Positions 58,016 through 64,000 of a stretch of DNA of 64,000 nt are shown here, one piece after another. The notes below the pieces were generated by a model. That model was not told where the DNA came from, ran no database searches, and saw only the letters and a list, made by a program, of their open reading frames with translations. Position 1 is the first letter of the stretch; each line of letters begins with the position of its first letter. The stretch covers positions 305,070 through 369,069 of the forward strand of contig MEZX01000002.1 of the NCBI GenBank assembly GCA_001774395.1, read 5' to 3'. This DNA is from Candidatus Berkelbacteria bacterium RIFCSPLOWO2_01_FULL_50_28. Its GTDB lineage: Bacteria; Patescibacteria; UBA1384; 2-12-FULL-50-11. A program made the translations under genes and the position numbers.

Positions 58016-58063
58016 CTAATACTCCCCCTCTCCCCTGTAAGTGGATATAAACAAACCCTCCAT
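58016..58063 (-). CDS. 15-codon leader ORF MEGLFISTYRGEGEY upstream of the 4,362-aa gene
   Basis: ATG at 58063 to TAG at 58018-58016, then GGT, then the ATG of the giant gene in the same frame. 44 of 48 bases equal the leader ORF at 38872-38919, and the encoded differences are L/Y, I/L and Y/F. The embedded GGGGAGAGGGGGAG gives a ribosome-binding sequence 9 nt from the main ATG. Two independent copies before unrelated genes point to a regulatory role rather than chance. Confidence 0.7.
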   Translation of the reverse strand: MEGLFISTYRGEGEY

Positions 58064-58071
58064 GTAGATTA

Positions 58072-58100
58072 ACAATGCCTAATTTCTGTGGGGTCGTCAA
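58072..58100 (-). promoter_or_regulatory. Promoter of the 4,362-aa gene
   Basis: On the - strand, TTGACG (58100-58095), 17 nt, CATTGT (58077-58072), then 8 nt to the leader ORF. The -10 is poor on its own, but spacing and position match the NYN promoter exactly. Confidence 0.6.
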
Positions 58101-58177
58101 CCTGATTTAACAGGTTCAAAATTAGTTGACGATTGATCAAAAAAAAGCTGTCTGGTTGGGTCTTGAGAGTTGGCTAT

Positions 58178-58861
58178 TTACTTCTTTTCCACCCGGGTGT
58201 AGCTGGCGGTGAGTTTGGTTTTGGCAATCGAGTTGTCTTCGATTTCTTTCTTCGCTTCGGCCAGGCCGGCATCGGAAGTAATTGAGAGAGAATTATTTTC
58301 GATGGCGTAGAGGGTGAAGGTGTAATCGTGGGCTTCGCCTTCTGGCGGGCAAGGTCCGCCGTAAGCAAAGTTGCCAAAAATGTTACGACCGATCGTGCCA
58401 GGTGGACGAATACCTTGGGTAAATTTCGTGGTTCCGATCGGAATATTCCAAACCGTCATATGGGCTAGAAAAGGGGAGTCCTTGTACTGGTTCTTATCCA
58501 AGTCTTGGTCTTCGACGATAAAGGCTAAAGACTTGGCTTTTTTGGGGATATTGCCGATAGTGAACTCCGGGCTAAGATTGTCACCGTCACAGGTAAACTG
58601 GGTGGGCAGTTGATCACCAGTTTTGAAAGAAGGGCTCCGGAGCTTGAAACTAGTCTCGGATCTGGCGACGCGCTGACTATTCCAAGCTAAGCCGGAGATT
58701 CCAATTATCACTAGCAAAATCAGCATGGCGATGTTGTAAGGGTTCCGTAGAAAGTGCCCAATCCATCTCTGTGGTCGTCTGGGTCGCCAGGTCAAAAAAA
58801 CGGTTAGGCGTGTAAGTCTCGGTAGCGTTAGTTTTGGAAGCCTTATTCTTGGCAACTGCAT
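58178..58861 (-). CDS. Membrane-anchored YbhB/YbcL (PEBP/Raf kinase inhibitor-like) family protein
   Basis: About 227 aa from ATG 58861 (MQLPRIRLPKL); GTG 58882 is an alternative. A basic cytosolic stretch and one membrane helix (YNIAMLILLVIIGISGLAW) anchor the protein. The PEBP domain starts FKLRSPSFKTGDQLPTQFTCDGDNLSPEFTI and shows the ligand-pocket motifs DQDLDKNQYKDSPFLAHMTVWNIP (with the conserved HMTVWNIP) and FAYGGPCPPEGEAHDYTFTLYAI. YbhB-type proteins are soluble in E. coli, so extracytoplasmic anchoring is a variation. Role unknown. It is transcribed divergently from tig. Confidence 0.9.
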   Translation of the reverse strand: MQLPRIRLPKLTLPRLTRLTVFLTWRPRRPQRWIGHFLRNPYNIAMLILLVIIGISGLAWNSQRVARSETSFKLRSPSFKTGDQLPTQFTCDGDNLSPEFTIGNIPKKAKSLAFIVEDQDLDKNQYKDSPFLAHMTVWNIPIGTTKFTQGIRPPGTIGRNIFGNFAYGGPCPPEGEAHDYTFTLYAIENNSLSITSDAGLAEAKKEIEDNSIAKTKLTASYTRVEKK

Positions 58862-58867
58862 AACTTC

Positions 58868-58896
58868 AAGTAACCCGAACACGCAAAGAAGTTCAA
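58868..58896 (-). promoter_or_regulatory. Promoter of the PEBP-like gene
   Basis: TTGAAC (58896-58891), 17 nt, TTACTT (58873-58868), 6 nt to ATG 58861. This supports ATG 58861 as the start and a leaderless message. It overlaps the tig promoter region on the other strand. Confidence 0.5.
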
Positions 58897-58935
58897 GCTT
58901 TATGGTTGGAACATTTTCGGGTAAAATTAGGCGCG

Positions 58936-60126
58936 ATGAAACTTATGAGCCAAAGGTTGGCGAAAAGTCGCCTGAAGTTTGACGTAGAACTAACCGCCGA
59001 GGAAGTGGCGGTGCATTTTAAACACGCCCTTGAGCACTTAGCCACAACGGTCAAGGTCTCTGGTTTTCGTCCAGGCAAAGCGCCGGCCAATTTAGTTAAA
59101 GAACAGATTGACCCCTCTAAGTTACGTGAGGAAGCCTATAGCTTAGCGGTGCAGTCCGCCTGGCGCAAAATACTCGAAGATCTCAAAGAGCTTCCGATCC
59201 AGGACCCTGAAGTTGACTTGGTTGAGTTTGTGGAAGGGAAGAGCGCCAAACTTGCTTTGGAATTCGACATCCGCCCAGAGGTGAAAGTCGGAAATTACTC
59301 TAAAATAAAACTACCGAAAATTAAGGGTGAAGAGGCGAGTGACAAAGAGGTAGAGGTGCTGATGAACTCGTTGCGACGAGCGCACGCTAAAACTGTTGCC
59401 AAAATGGCGCCGGCAAGTTTGGGTGATAAGGTTCATGTGGACTTTGGGGGCTCTATAAAAGGGGTGCGCAAAGACAAGCTGACCAGTAAAAATTTCCCAC
59501 TGGTTTTGGGCCACGCTAACACCATTCCCGGGTTTGACCAGCAGCTAGTGGGATTGAAAAAGGGTGACAAAAAAACTTTTACGCTCCACTTTCCAAAAGA
59601 CCACTTCGATAAAGAGCTTGCTGGCCAAGCGGTAGATTTCAATGCGGAAATCCAGGAGGTATTTGACGTTATTCTACCAGAGATAGACACGGAGTTTGCC
59701 AAGAGCTTCGGCCATACAAAACCCGAACAGCTAACAAAAGCAATGCGTGAAGATATCACCCGAAGAAAGACCGAAGAAAACTTCACTCTCCAGAAGGCGA
59801 AGTGGCTCTCCGAATTTGAAAAGTTAGTGAAATGCGAGCTACCAAAGACGTTAGTTGAGGCAGAAGTGGATCGTTCACGTGAGGCTTGGCAGAAGTTTCT
59901 AACAGATCGGCTTCTCAAACAGGATCAATGGCTTAAAGACAGGGGAATGACGCTGGAACAGCTGGAAACCGACTGGACCAAGGCAGCTCAAGCTTCAGTA
60001 AGAATTGGTTTGGGTCTGGCCGAAGCGGCGAAAGCGATGAAAAGAGAGCTCAAATCGAACGAAGAGTTCCAGGGCTTGCTCGATGAGTTAGTGAAGAAAG
60101 CAATTGACCCCGCACTAAACAGCTAA
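58936..60126 (+). CDS. tig: Trigger factor (ribosome-associated chaperone/peptidyl-prolyl isomerase)
   Basis: About 396 aa from ATG 58936 (MKLMSQRLAKSRLKFDVEL); a TTG at 58906 would only add ten residues and would include the -10 box TAAAAT (58922-58927), which lies 8 nt before the ATG. The ribosome-docking loop is VSGFRPGKAPANLVK. The PPIase-like domain begins near DKVHVDFGGSIKG and includes FPLVLGHANTIPGFDQQLVGLKKGDKKTF in pieces typical of FKBP folds. The rest is the helical C-terminal chaperone arm. Length is slightly below E. coli's 432. It binds nascent chains at the exit tunnel, useful in a cell exporting very long polypeptides. Confidence 0.95.
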   Translation: MKLMSQRLAKSRLKFDVELTAEEVAVHFKHALEHLATTVKVSGFRPGKAPANLVKEQIDPSKLREEAYSLAVQSAWRKILEDLKELPIQDPEVDLVEFVEGKSAKLALEFDIRPEVKVGNYSKIKLPKIKGEEASDKEVEVLMNSLRRAHAKTVAKMAPASLGDKVHVDFGGSIKGVRKDKLTSKNFPLVLGHANTIPGFDQQLVGLKKGDKKTFTLHFPKDHFDKELAGQAVDFNAEIQEVFDVILPEIDTEFAKSFGHTKPEQLTKAMREDITRRKTEENFTLQKAKWLSEFEKLVKCELPKTLVEAEVDRSREAWQKFLTDRLLKQDQWLKDRGMTLEQLETDWTKAAQASVRIGLGLAEAAKAMKRELKSNEEFQGLLDELVKKAIDPALNS

Positions 60127-60243
60127 ACTTTTGCCCCCAACTCTTAGCTAGCTCAGCGGACTTGGCTCCATTTCTGGAGATTCCATAGGAGTATCGTCTA
60201 AACAAAAGTAAGGGTGAAGAGTTGTTAGTTGTTAAGTGCGGGG
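60127..60243. other. tig-clpP intergenic region
   Basis: It holds a short hairpin (CTCCA TTTC TGGAG near 60166-60179) and an AACTCTT/AAGAGTT pair that could bracket it, but no T-run terminator. Its right end is the GTGCGGGGTTGAC motif (60236-60248) whose TTGAC forms the clpP -35. Confidence 0.5.
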
Positions 60244-60271
60244 TTGACTTCTGTAAAGGGAACTTTACAAT
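60244..60271 (+). promoter_or_regulatory. clpP promoter (leaderless transcript)
   Basis: TTGACT (60244-60249), 16 nt, TACAAT (60266-60271), then 8 nt to ATG 60280. There is no room for a Shine-Dalgarno site. The -35 is the end of the GTGCGGGGTTGAC repeat. Confidence 0.75.
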
Positions 60272-60279
60272 TTCTGTAA

Positions 60280-60885
60280 ATGTCTAGAGAAATCCAGAAC
60301 CAAATACTCGTACCCATGGTTATCGAGAAAACGCCGTTTGGTGAACGGGCGTATGACATCTATTCGCGGTTGCTTAAAGACCGAATTATTTTTGTTGGCG
60401 GTGGTATCGATGATCACGTTGCGAACCTTATTATGGCGCAGCTTCTCTTTTTGGAGAGCGAGAACGACAAGAAGGATATTCAGATTTACGTTAACAGTCA
60501 CGGCGGCTCGGTGCCGGCAGGTTTGGCAATTTACGACACGATGCAGCATATCAAGCCAGATGTATCGACGATTTGTATCGGCATGGCCGCTTCGATGGGA
60601 GCGTTTCTGCTTGCCGGCGGCGCTAAGGGCAAGCGCTTTGCTTTGCCGAACGCTCGGATAATGACGCATCAGCTTATGGTTTCCGGCCTTGAGGGCCAGG
60701 CGAGTGATATAGAGATTGAAGCCCGCGAAGTGCTGCGAATGAAAAAACTCATGAACGAAATCCTGGCCAAAAACACCGGTCAAAAACTCGAGAAAATCGA
60801 AAAAGACACCGACCGAAACAACTGGATGAGCCCTGACGAAGCCAAATCCTACGGTTTGATCGACAAAGTTCTCCAGAGCCCTTGA
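60280..60885 (+). CDS. clpP: ATP-dependent Clp protease proteolytic subunit
   Basis: 201 aa serine protease forming the two-ring Clp chamber. The oxyanion/Gly-rich strand is VNSHGGSVPAGLAIYDTM, the nucleophile Ser is in GMAASMGAFLLAGG, the catalytic His is in RIMTHQL (usually MIHQP), and the Asp region is KIEKDTDRNNWMSPDEAKSYGLID. Length matches the family. It works with ClpX or ClpC to degrade tagged proteins in the cytosol; the unfoldase gene is not in this window. The stop codon overlaps the -35 of the following rRNA promoter. Confidence 0.97.
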   Translation: MSREIQNQILVPMVIEKTPFGERAYDIYSRLLKDRIIFVGGGIDDHVANLIMAQLLFLESENDKKDIQIYVNSHGGSVPAGLAIYDTMQHIKPDVSTICIGMAASMGAFLLAGGAKGKRFALPNARIMTHQLMVSGLEGQASDIEIEAREVLRMKKLMNEILAKNTGQKLEKIEKDTDRNNWMSPDEAKSYGLIDKVLQSP

Positions 60886-60910
60886 CGCCCGCCGTCGCGA
60901 TCTATAGAAT
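60882..60910 (+). promoter_or_regulatory. rRNA operon promoter
   Basis: TTGACG (60882-60887), exactly 17 nt, TAGAAT (60905-60910). The -35 overlaps the clpP stop codon (60883-60885). Transcription should begin near 60917, just before boxA. Confidence 0.8.
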
Positions 60911-60926
60911 TAATATTACAATTTGT

Positions 60927-60937
60927 CTCTTTAACAA
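60927..60937 (+). promoter_or_regulatory. boxA antitermination site
   Basis: CTCTTTAACAA equals the core of the rrn boxA element bound by NusB/S10, which protects long untranslated rRNA transcripts from Rho. Confidence 0.75.
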
Positions 60938-61208
60938 CTGACACAACCGTCAGGTGAATATTTGGCGGTTGCAAGAATGCTACGGCGCGAGAGCGTCGTA
61001 GAGAGTTGACTCCACTGGGGTCAACTCAAGCCAGTTCACGAGTATGGAAAACAACTCGTGCCTTGCTCGGTTAAACGAGCAGGTGCAAAGTTTTCTGCGA
61101 AACTGGGAGTTTTACGCTTTATATCGGTCAAGCCTAGAGTTTGACTGCGAGACGTTTCTCTTGAAGAAACGGCGAGAAGCAAACTCTCATAAAAGTTTCG
61201 TAGAAACT
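60938..61208 (+). ncRNA. 16S rRNA precursor leader with processing stem and hairpins
   Basis: GCGGTTGCAAGAAT at 60965-60978 is perfectly complementary to ATTCTTGCAACCGC at 63205-63218 beyond the 3' end of 16S, forming the long-range stem cut by RNase III-type enzymes. Local hairpins follow: CTACGGCG/CGTCGTAG (60980-61001), GAGTTGAC/GTCAACTC (61003-61027), ACGAGT/ACTCGT near 61038-61057, and GCTCG/CGAGC near 61065-61080. No gene is present in the leader. Confidence 0.75.
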
Positions 61209-61214
61209 TATTAT

Positions 61215-61259
<45 letters not shown>

Positions 61260-61310
61260 TACATGCAAGTCGAATGCCACACCTCTTAGCTTTTGTGCAT
61301 AATGATGAAA

Positions 61311-61571
61311 ATGCATTATGTCTACCTGCTAAAGAGTAAAAAGAATGGCCGATTGTATACCGGATTTACCGATGACTTGAAACAGCGTCTTCAAGATCAT
61401 AACACGGGTAAATCGCCGTATACGAAAAACAATCGGCCGTATGTGCTCATCTACTACGAAGCGTATGCTTCTAGATTTGATGCACAAAAGCGGGAACGAA
61501 GCCTCAAGCTTCGTTCGAACGCGTCTCTCCAATTACGACGACGAATCAAATTGTCGATCGACGAAGGTTGA
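61311..61571 (+). CDS. GIY-YIG nuclease-domain ORF inside the 16S rRNA gene
   Basis: 86 aa from ATG 61311 (MHYVYLLKSKKNGRLYTGF); ATG 61302 is also possible. Catalytic features are intact: two Tyr strands, LKQRLQDHNTGK with the Arg, and DAQKRERSLKLR with the Glu. It aligns end to end with the protein at 43479. Its last base is the first of the 3' half of the helix 6 stem, so gene and insertion share boundaries. A CATAATG/CATTATG hairpin covers the start region and could keep translation low in the rRNA precursor. It could act as a homing-type nuclease spreading the insertion; splicing ability is not evident. Confidence 0.85.
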   Translation: MHYVYLLKSKKNGRLYTGFTDDLKQRLQDHNTGKSPYTKNNRPYVLIYYEAYASRFDAQKRERSLKLRSNASLQLRRRIKLSIDEG

Positions 61572-61690
61572 GAGGTGTGGCATGGCGAACGGGTGAGTAA
61601 TGCACAAGAACGTGCTCCGAAGTTGGGGATAACCCCTCGAAAGAGGGAATAACACTCAATGGTCCCAGCGCATCTCATTGCACTCGATGC

Positions 61691-61800
61691 GAATTACCAA
61701 TTATCAATTTGCAATTTTCAATAAATGTTCAATGAATTAATTTTCAAACATTGAAACATTGGAAATTCAATGAAAATTGAAAACTGGAAATTTAGAATTC
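61691..61800. repeat. AT-rich palindromic repeat inside the 16S rRNA gene
   Basis: GCAATTTTCAATAAATGTTC, AATTTTCAAACATTGAAACA and TTGGAAATTCAATGAAAATTG match copy 1 (404-567) closely, and the left half pairs with the right half, so the insertion would extend the V2 stem into a long AU-rich hairpin. GAATT occurs at both ends. Confidence 0.85.
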
Positions 61801-61902
61801 ATCGAGCGTAGCGAGATGTGCTGGGTAAAAATTTATTGCTTCGGAAGCGGCTTGTGTCCTATCAGCTAGTTGGTGAGGTAATGGCTTACCAAGGCGATGA
61901 CG

Positions 61903-61933
<31 letters not shown>

Positions 61934-62366
61934 GTGGAACTGAGATACGGTCCACACTCCTACGGGAGGCAGCAGTAGGGAATTGTCGGCAATGGGCGAA
62001 AGCCTGACCGCGCGACGCCGCGTGTAGGAAGAAGGCCTTCGGGTTGTAAACTACTTTTGTGAGGGACAATTATGATGGTACCTCAAGAATAAGGGGCTGC
62101 TAACTACGTGCCAGCAGCAGCGGTAATACGTAGGCCCCAAGCGTTATCCGGAATTATTGGGCGTAAAGAGCGCGTAGGCGTCTTTATAAGTCGGTCGTTA
62201 AATCTCACTGCCTAACAGTGAGACCGCGAGCGATACTATAAGGATTGAGTTTTGCAGGGGCTAGCAGAATTTCTGGAGTAGAGGTGAAATTCGTTGATAC
62301 CAGAAGGAATACCAATGGCGAAGGCAGCTAGCTGGGCAATAACTGACGCTGAGAGCGCGAAAGCGT

Positions 62367-62400
<34 letters not shown>

Positions 62401-62878
62401 ACGCCGTAAACGATGTCTACTAGCAATAGGGAGAGTCGACCCTTTCTGTTGCGAAGCTAACGCGTCAAGTAGACCGCCTGGGAAGTACGATCGCAAGATT
62501 AAAACTCAAAGGAATTGGCGGGGGCTCGCACAAGTGGTGGAGCATGTGGTTTAATTCGACACTAACCGAGAAACCTTATCCCAGATTTGACATGTATGGA
62601 ATCCCCAAGAAACTGGGGAGTGCCGCAAGGAGCCATAACACAGGTATTGCACGGTCGTCGTCAGTTCGTGGCGTGAGCTGTGAGGTTAAGTCCTTAAACG
62701 AACGAAACCCTTGTCCTATGTTGGATTTTCATAGGAGACTGCCCTGGTAACAGGGAGGAAGGTGGGGATGACGTCAGATCCGCGTGGTCTTTATGTCTGG
62801 GGCTACACACGTGCTACAATCCGACGGACAATGGGCTGCCAAGCCGCGAGGCGGAGCTAATCCCATCAAAACGTCGGT

Positions 62879-62916
<38 letters not shown>

Positions 62917-63204
62917 TGGAATCACTAGTAATCGTGAATCAGCAAGTCACGGTGAATACGTTCTCGAGCCTTGCACACACCGCCCGTCAAGTTGGCCGAG
63001 TCGGTAACACCAGAAGCGTTGGAATTTTCCGGCGTAAAGGTGGGATCGGTGAGGAAAGCTAAGTCGTAACAAGGTATCCGTAGGGGAATCTGCGGATGGA
63101 TCACCTCCTTTCTAGGGAGTATAAGTTACAGAAATCGATCGCCACACTTTCAAAAAGTGTGCGCGAAGTTACCCGCTACTGCCGCAAGGTGGTGGTAGGG
63201 AAAA

Positions 63205-63218
63205 ATTCTTGCAACCGC
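63205..63218 (+). other. 3' arm of the 16S processing stem
   Basis: ATTCTTGCAACCGC pairs with 60965-60978 over all 14 bases. Between 16S and this arm is a further perfect local hairpin, CACACTTT CAA AAAGTGTG (63143-63161). Confidence 0.8.
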
Positions 63219-63239
63219 TAAGTGTTTACCGACACTTAT

Positions 63240-63262
63240 GAGCAGCAATATGCTGCTTTTTG
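63240..63262 (+). terminator. Intrinsic terminator of the 16S transcript
   Basis: Stem AGCAGCA/TGCTGCT with loop ATA, followed by TTTT. It lies about 130 nt after the 16S end, so the 16S gene seems to be transcribed without 23S and tRNA. Confidence 0.8.
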
Positions 63263-63294
63263 TGTAGTTTATGGATTTTATGAGATAGGAATTG

Positions 63295-63300
63295 TATAAT
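63295..63300 (+). promoter_or_regulatory. -10 box before the structured RNA and tRNA-Ile
   Basis: A perfect TATAAT. The -35 is weak (TGGATT with 17-nt spacing). Transcription would begin near 63307. Confidence 0.6.
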
Positions 63301-63311
63301 TTACAGAGTGT

Positions 63312-63420
63312 TTGGGTGCGTAGCCCAGTGGGCCGGACAGCCAGTGAGAAGCCAACTGCTTGGCTTCGACTCTGTCCCGGCGGGTTGAGGCCTGTTCGTA
63401 GAACGCCGAAACCCCGGAAG
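63312..63420 (+). ncRNA. Unassigned structured RNA upstream of tRNA-Ile
   Basis: Two stable hairpins follow the TATAAT. In the first, GCCGGACAG pairs with CTGTCCCGGC, and GAAGCCAA CTGC TTGGCTTC forms its tip. In the second, GGGTT-GA-GGC pairs with GCC-GA-AACCC around a GTTC/GAAC tip, leaving opposed GA steps of the sheared tandem-GA type. The 5' end GGGTGCGTAGCCCAGTGG copies the first bases of the downstream tRNA-Ile with one change (CTC to CCC), and AGAGCATTGTTCTGA just after it also resembles the tRNA. I do not recognise the class; it may be a decayed tRNA copy with an insertion or an independent small RNA. Confidence 0.55.
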
Positions 63421-63450
63421 AGCATTGTTCTGACGTTGAAAACTTGTGAA

Positions 63451-63525
63451 GGGTGCGTAGCTCAGTGGTAGAGCATTGCTCTGATAAGGCAAGGGTCGAT
63501 GGTTCGATCCCATCCGCACCCACCA
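63451..63525 (+). tRNA. tRNA-Ile (anticodon GAU)
   Basis: Acceptor GGGTGCG pairs with CGCACCC, D-arm GCTC/GAGC, anticodon loop CTGATAA, T-arm with GGTTCGATCC, discriminator A and an encoded CCA end (63523-63525). The anticodon GAT reads AUC/AUU. In many bacteria this tRNA lies in the 16S-23S spacer; here a terminator separates it from 16S and no 23S start is visible before the window ends. Confidence 0.95.
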
Positions 63526-63589
63526 CAAGTTTTCAAGAATCGAGCTGAGGTTCAATGTAATGACGGGGTCGGAAGTTCGGCACATACCC

Positions 63590-63645
63590 TTTTCTAGGGA
63601 ACCTTTTGGCGATATAATGACGCGGTAAGTACGGCCAGGCCGTAC
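63590..63645 (+). promoter_or_regulatory. Promoter and palindromic leader of the small membrane protein genes
   Basis: TTTTCT (63590-63595), 17 nt, TATAAT (63613-63618). Just after the expected start is the perfect palindrome GTACGGCC A GGCCGTAC (63629-63645), which could be an operator or a 5' RNA hairpin. The ORF begins 26 nt later. Confidence 0.6.
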
Positions 63646-63671
63646 CTGCAACTTTCAGCGAGGTGAGTCTC

Positions 63672-63863
63672 ATGGCAGGAAAAAGTGATAACGACAAAGG
63701 AAGCCCCACTGAACCGGGATGTATTCTCGCGATCGTGTTGATGGTCGCTCTGGGAATCGTGCTGTGGTATTTCCTGATGGGTCCGGGCAAAGCGGATACC
63801 AGGGAATCCACGACAGAACCCTCGCCGGTGGCGAGTCCGTCGAATGCCTCTGCAGAGGAGTGA
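63672..63863 (+). CDS. Small single-pass membrane protein, 63 aa
   Basis: Starts MAGKSDNDKGSPTEPG at ATG 63672 with GAGGTGAG upstream as ribosome site. One membrane segment (CILAIVLMVALGIVLWYFLM, about residues 19-38) is followed by a Thr/Ser/Pro-rich acidic tail (ESTTEPSPVASPSNASAEE). I do not recognise it. It is followed after 3 nt by another small membrane gene, so they form an operon. Confidence 0.65.
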   Translation: MAGKSDNDKGSPTEPGCILAIVLMVALGIVLWYFLMGPGKADTRESTTEPSPVASPSNASAEE

Positions 63864-63866
63864 GCG

Positions 63867-64000
63867 GTGCGATTCATTCTTCTCGGTTGTCTGGTAGTGG
63901 CCATCGTCATCGCTATAGTCGGTGGTTGCTTCTACTACTTTGCGCGTGGAATCCTTCACGCGGAAGATTCCAGTGCTCCCGTGGCTGCTGGGCAGATTCT
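63867..64000 (+). CDS. N-terminus of a secreted or membrane protein (runs off the window)
   Basis: GTG at 63867 is preceded by AGGAG (63856-63860). The visible 44 residues start MRFILLGCLVVAIVIAIVGG, a signal peptide or membrane anchor with one Cys in LLGC, followed by CFYYFARGILHAEDSSAPVA. A lipoprotein is possible, but the Cys is early. No family can be named from this fragment. Confidence 0.6.
   Translation, partial: MRFILLGCLVVAIVIAIVGGCFYYFARGILHAEDSSAPVAAGQI

Noticed and set aside
63380..63420. Hammerhead-ribozyme resemblance (TTGAGGC.. GCCGAAAC)
   Set aside because: The invariant CUGAUGA core is missing and the bases fit a continuous hairpin with GA steps better.
63278..63526. Minus-strand frames such as MVGADGIEPSTLALSEQ over the tRNA region
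   Set aside because: This is the well-known spurious translation of a tRNA antisense strand; the DNA is explained by tRNA-Ile.

Overview
The window looks like a chromosomal segment of a Candidate Phyla Radiation (Patescibacteria) bacterium. The evidence is a 16S rRNA gene of about 1.9 kb carrying two insertions, one with its own GIY-YIG reading frame; a 530-loop variant (U505/A526) that breaks the usual 515F primer site; a prolyl-tRNA synthetase without the editing domain; very tight gene packing; and many start codons only 8 nt downstream of a -10 box, implying leaderless mRNAs. TGA acts as a normal stop. Genus or phylum cannot be fixed from this sequence alone.

Layout. Bases 1-5 kb hold housekeeping genes on the + strand (end of frr, rseP, proS, a 41-aa acidic ORF, tpiA, and a divergent Rossmann-like protein), followed by a convergent membrane protein and pgk. 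From 7.2 to 58 kb nearly everything is on the - strand and is devoted to the cell surface: two giant secreted proteins (about 9,297 and 4,362 aa), three 390-aa-class secreted proteins sharing an N-terminal domain and a WxL-like C-terminal domain, three DUF916-like (WxL-interacting-protein-like) membrane-anchored proteins, and an Ig-like/coiled-coil membrane protein. Between them sit a NYN-domain RNase, two four-helix-bundle (23S-IVS-type) proteins and a GIY-YIG gene inside an inverted-repeat cassette. From 58 kb the window returns to general genes (PEBP-like protein, trigger factor, clpP), then a 16S rRNA transcription unit with promoter, boxA, processing stem and terminator, an unassigned structured RNA, tRNA-Ile(GAU), and two small membrane or secreted proteins.

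How it fits together (inference). In Firmicutes, WxL proteins bind peptidoglycan and pair with DUF916 proteins. Here secreted proteins with a common C-terminal domain are encoded directly next to membrane-anchored DUF916-like proteins in three blocks, suggesting a CPR counterpart of that surface-display system with two giant fibres as payload. The 4,362-aa fibre contains a Hint (intein-like) domain just before its C-terminal anchor, so self-cleavage could release or process it.

Most unusual signals: (1) a conserved 15-codon leader ORF with identical promoter spacing in front of both the 4,362-aa gene and the NYN RNase gene; (2) one AT-rich palindromic repeat family found between genes, inside 16S rRNA, in frame inside the 4,362-aa protein, and supplying the start regions of two signal peptides; (3) a short GTGCGGGGTTGAC repeat whose end supplies -35 boxes; (4) the Hint domain; (5) a 7-kb near-tandem duplication inside the 9.3-kaa gene; (6) a structured RNA between 16S and tRNA-Ile.
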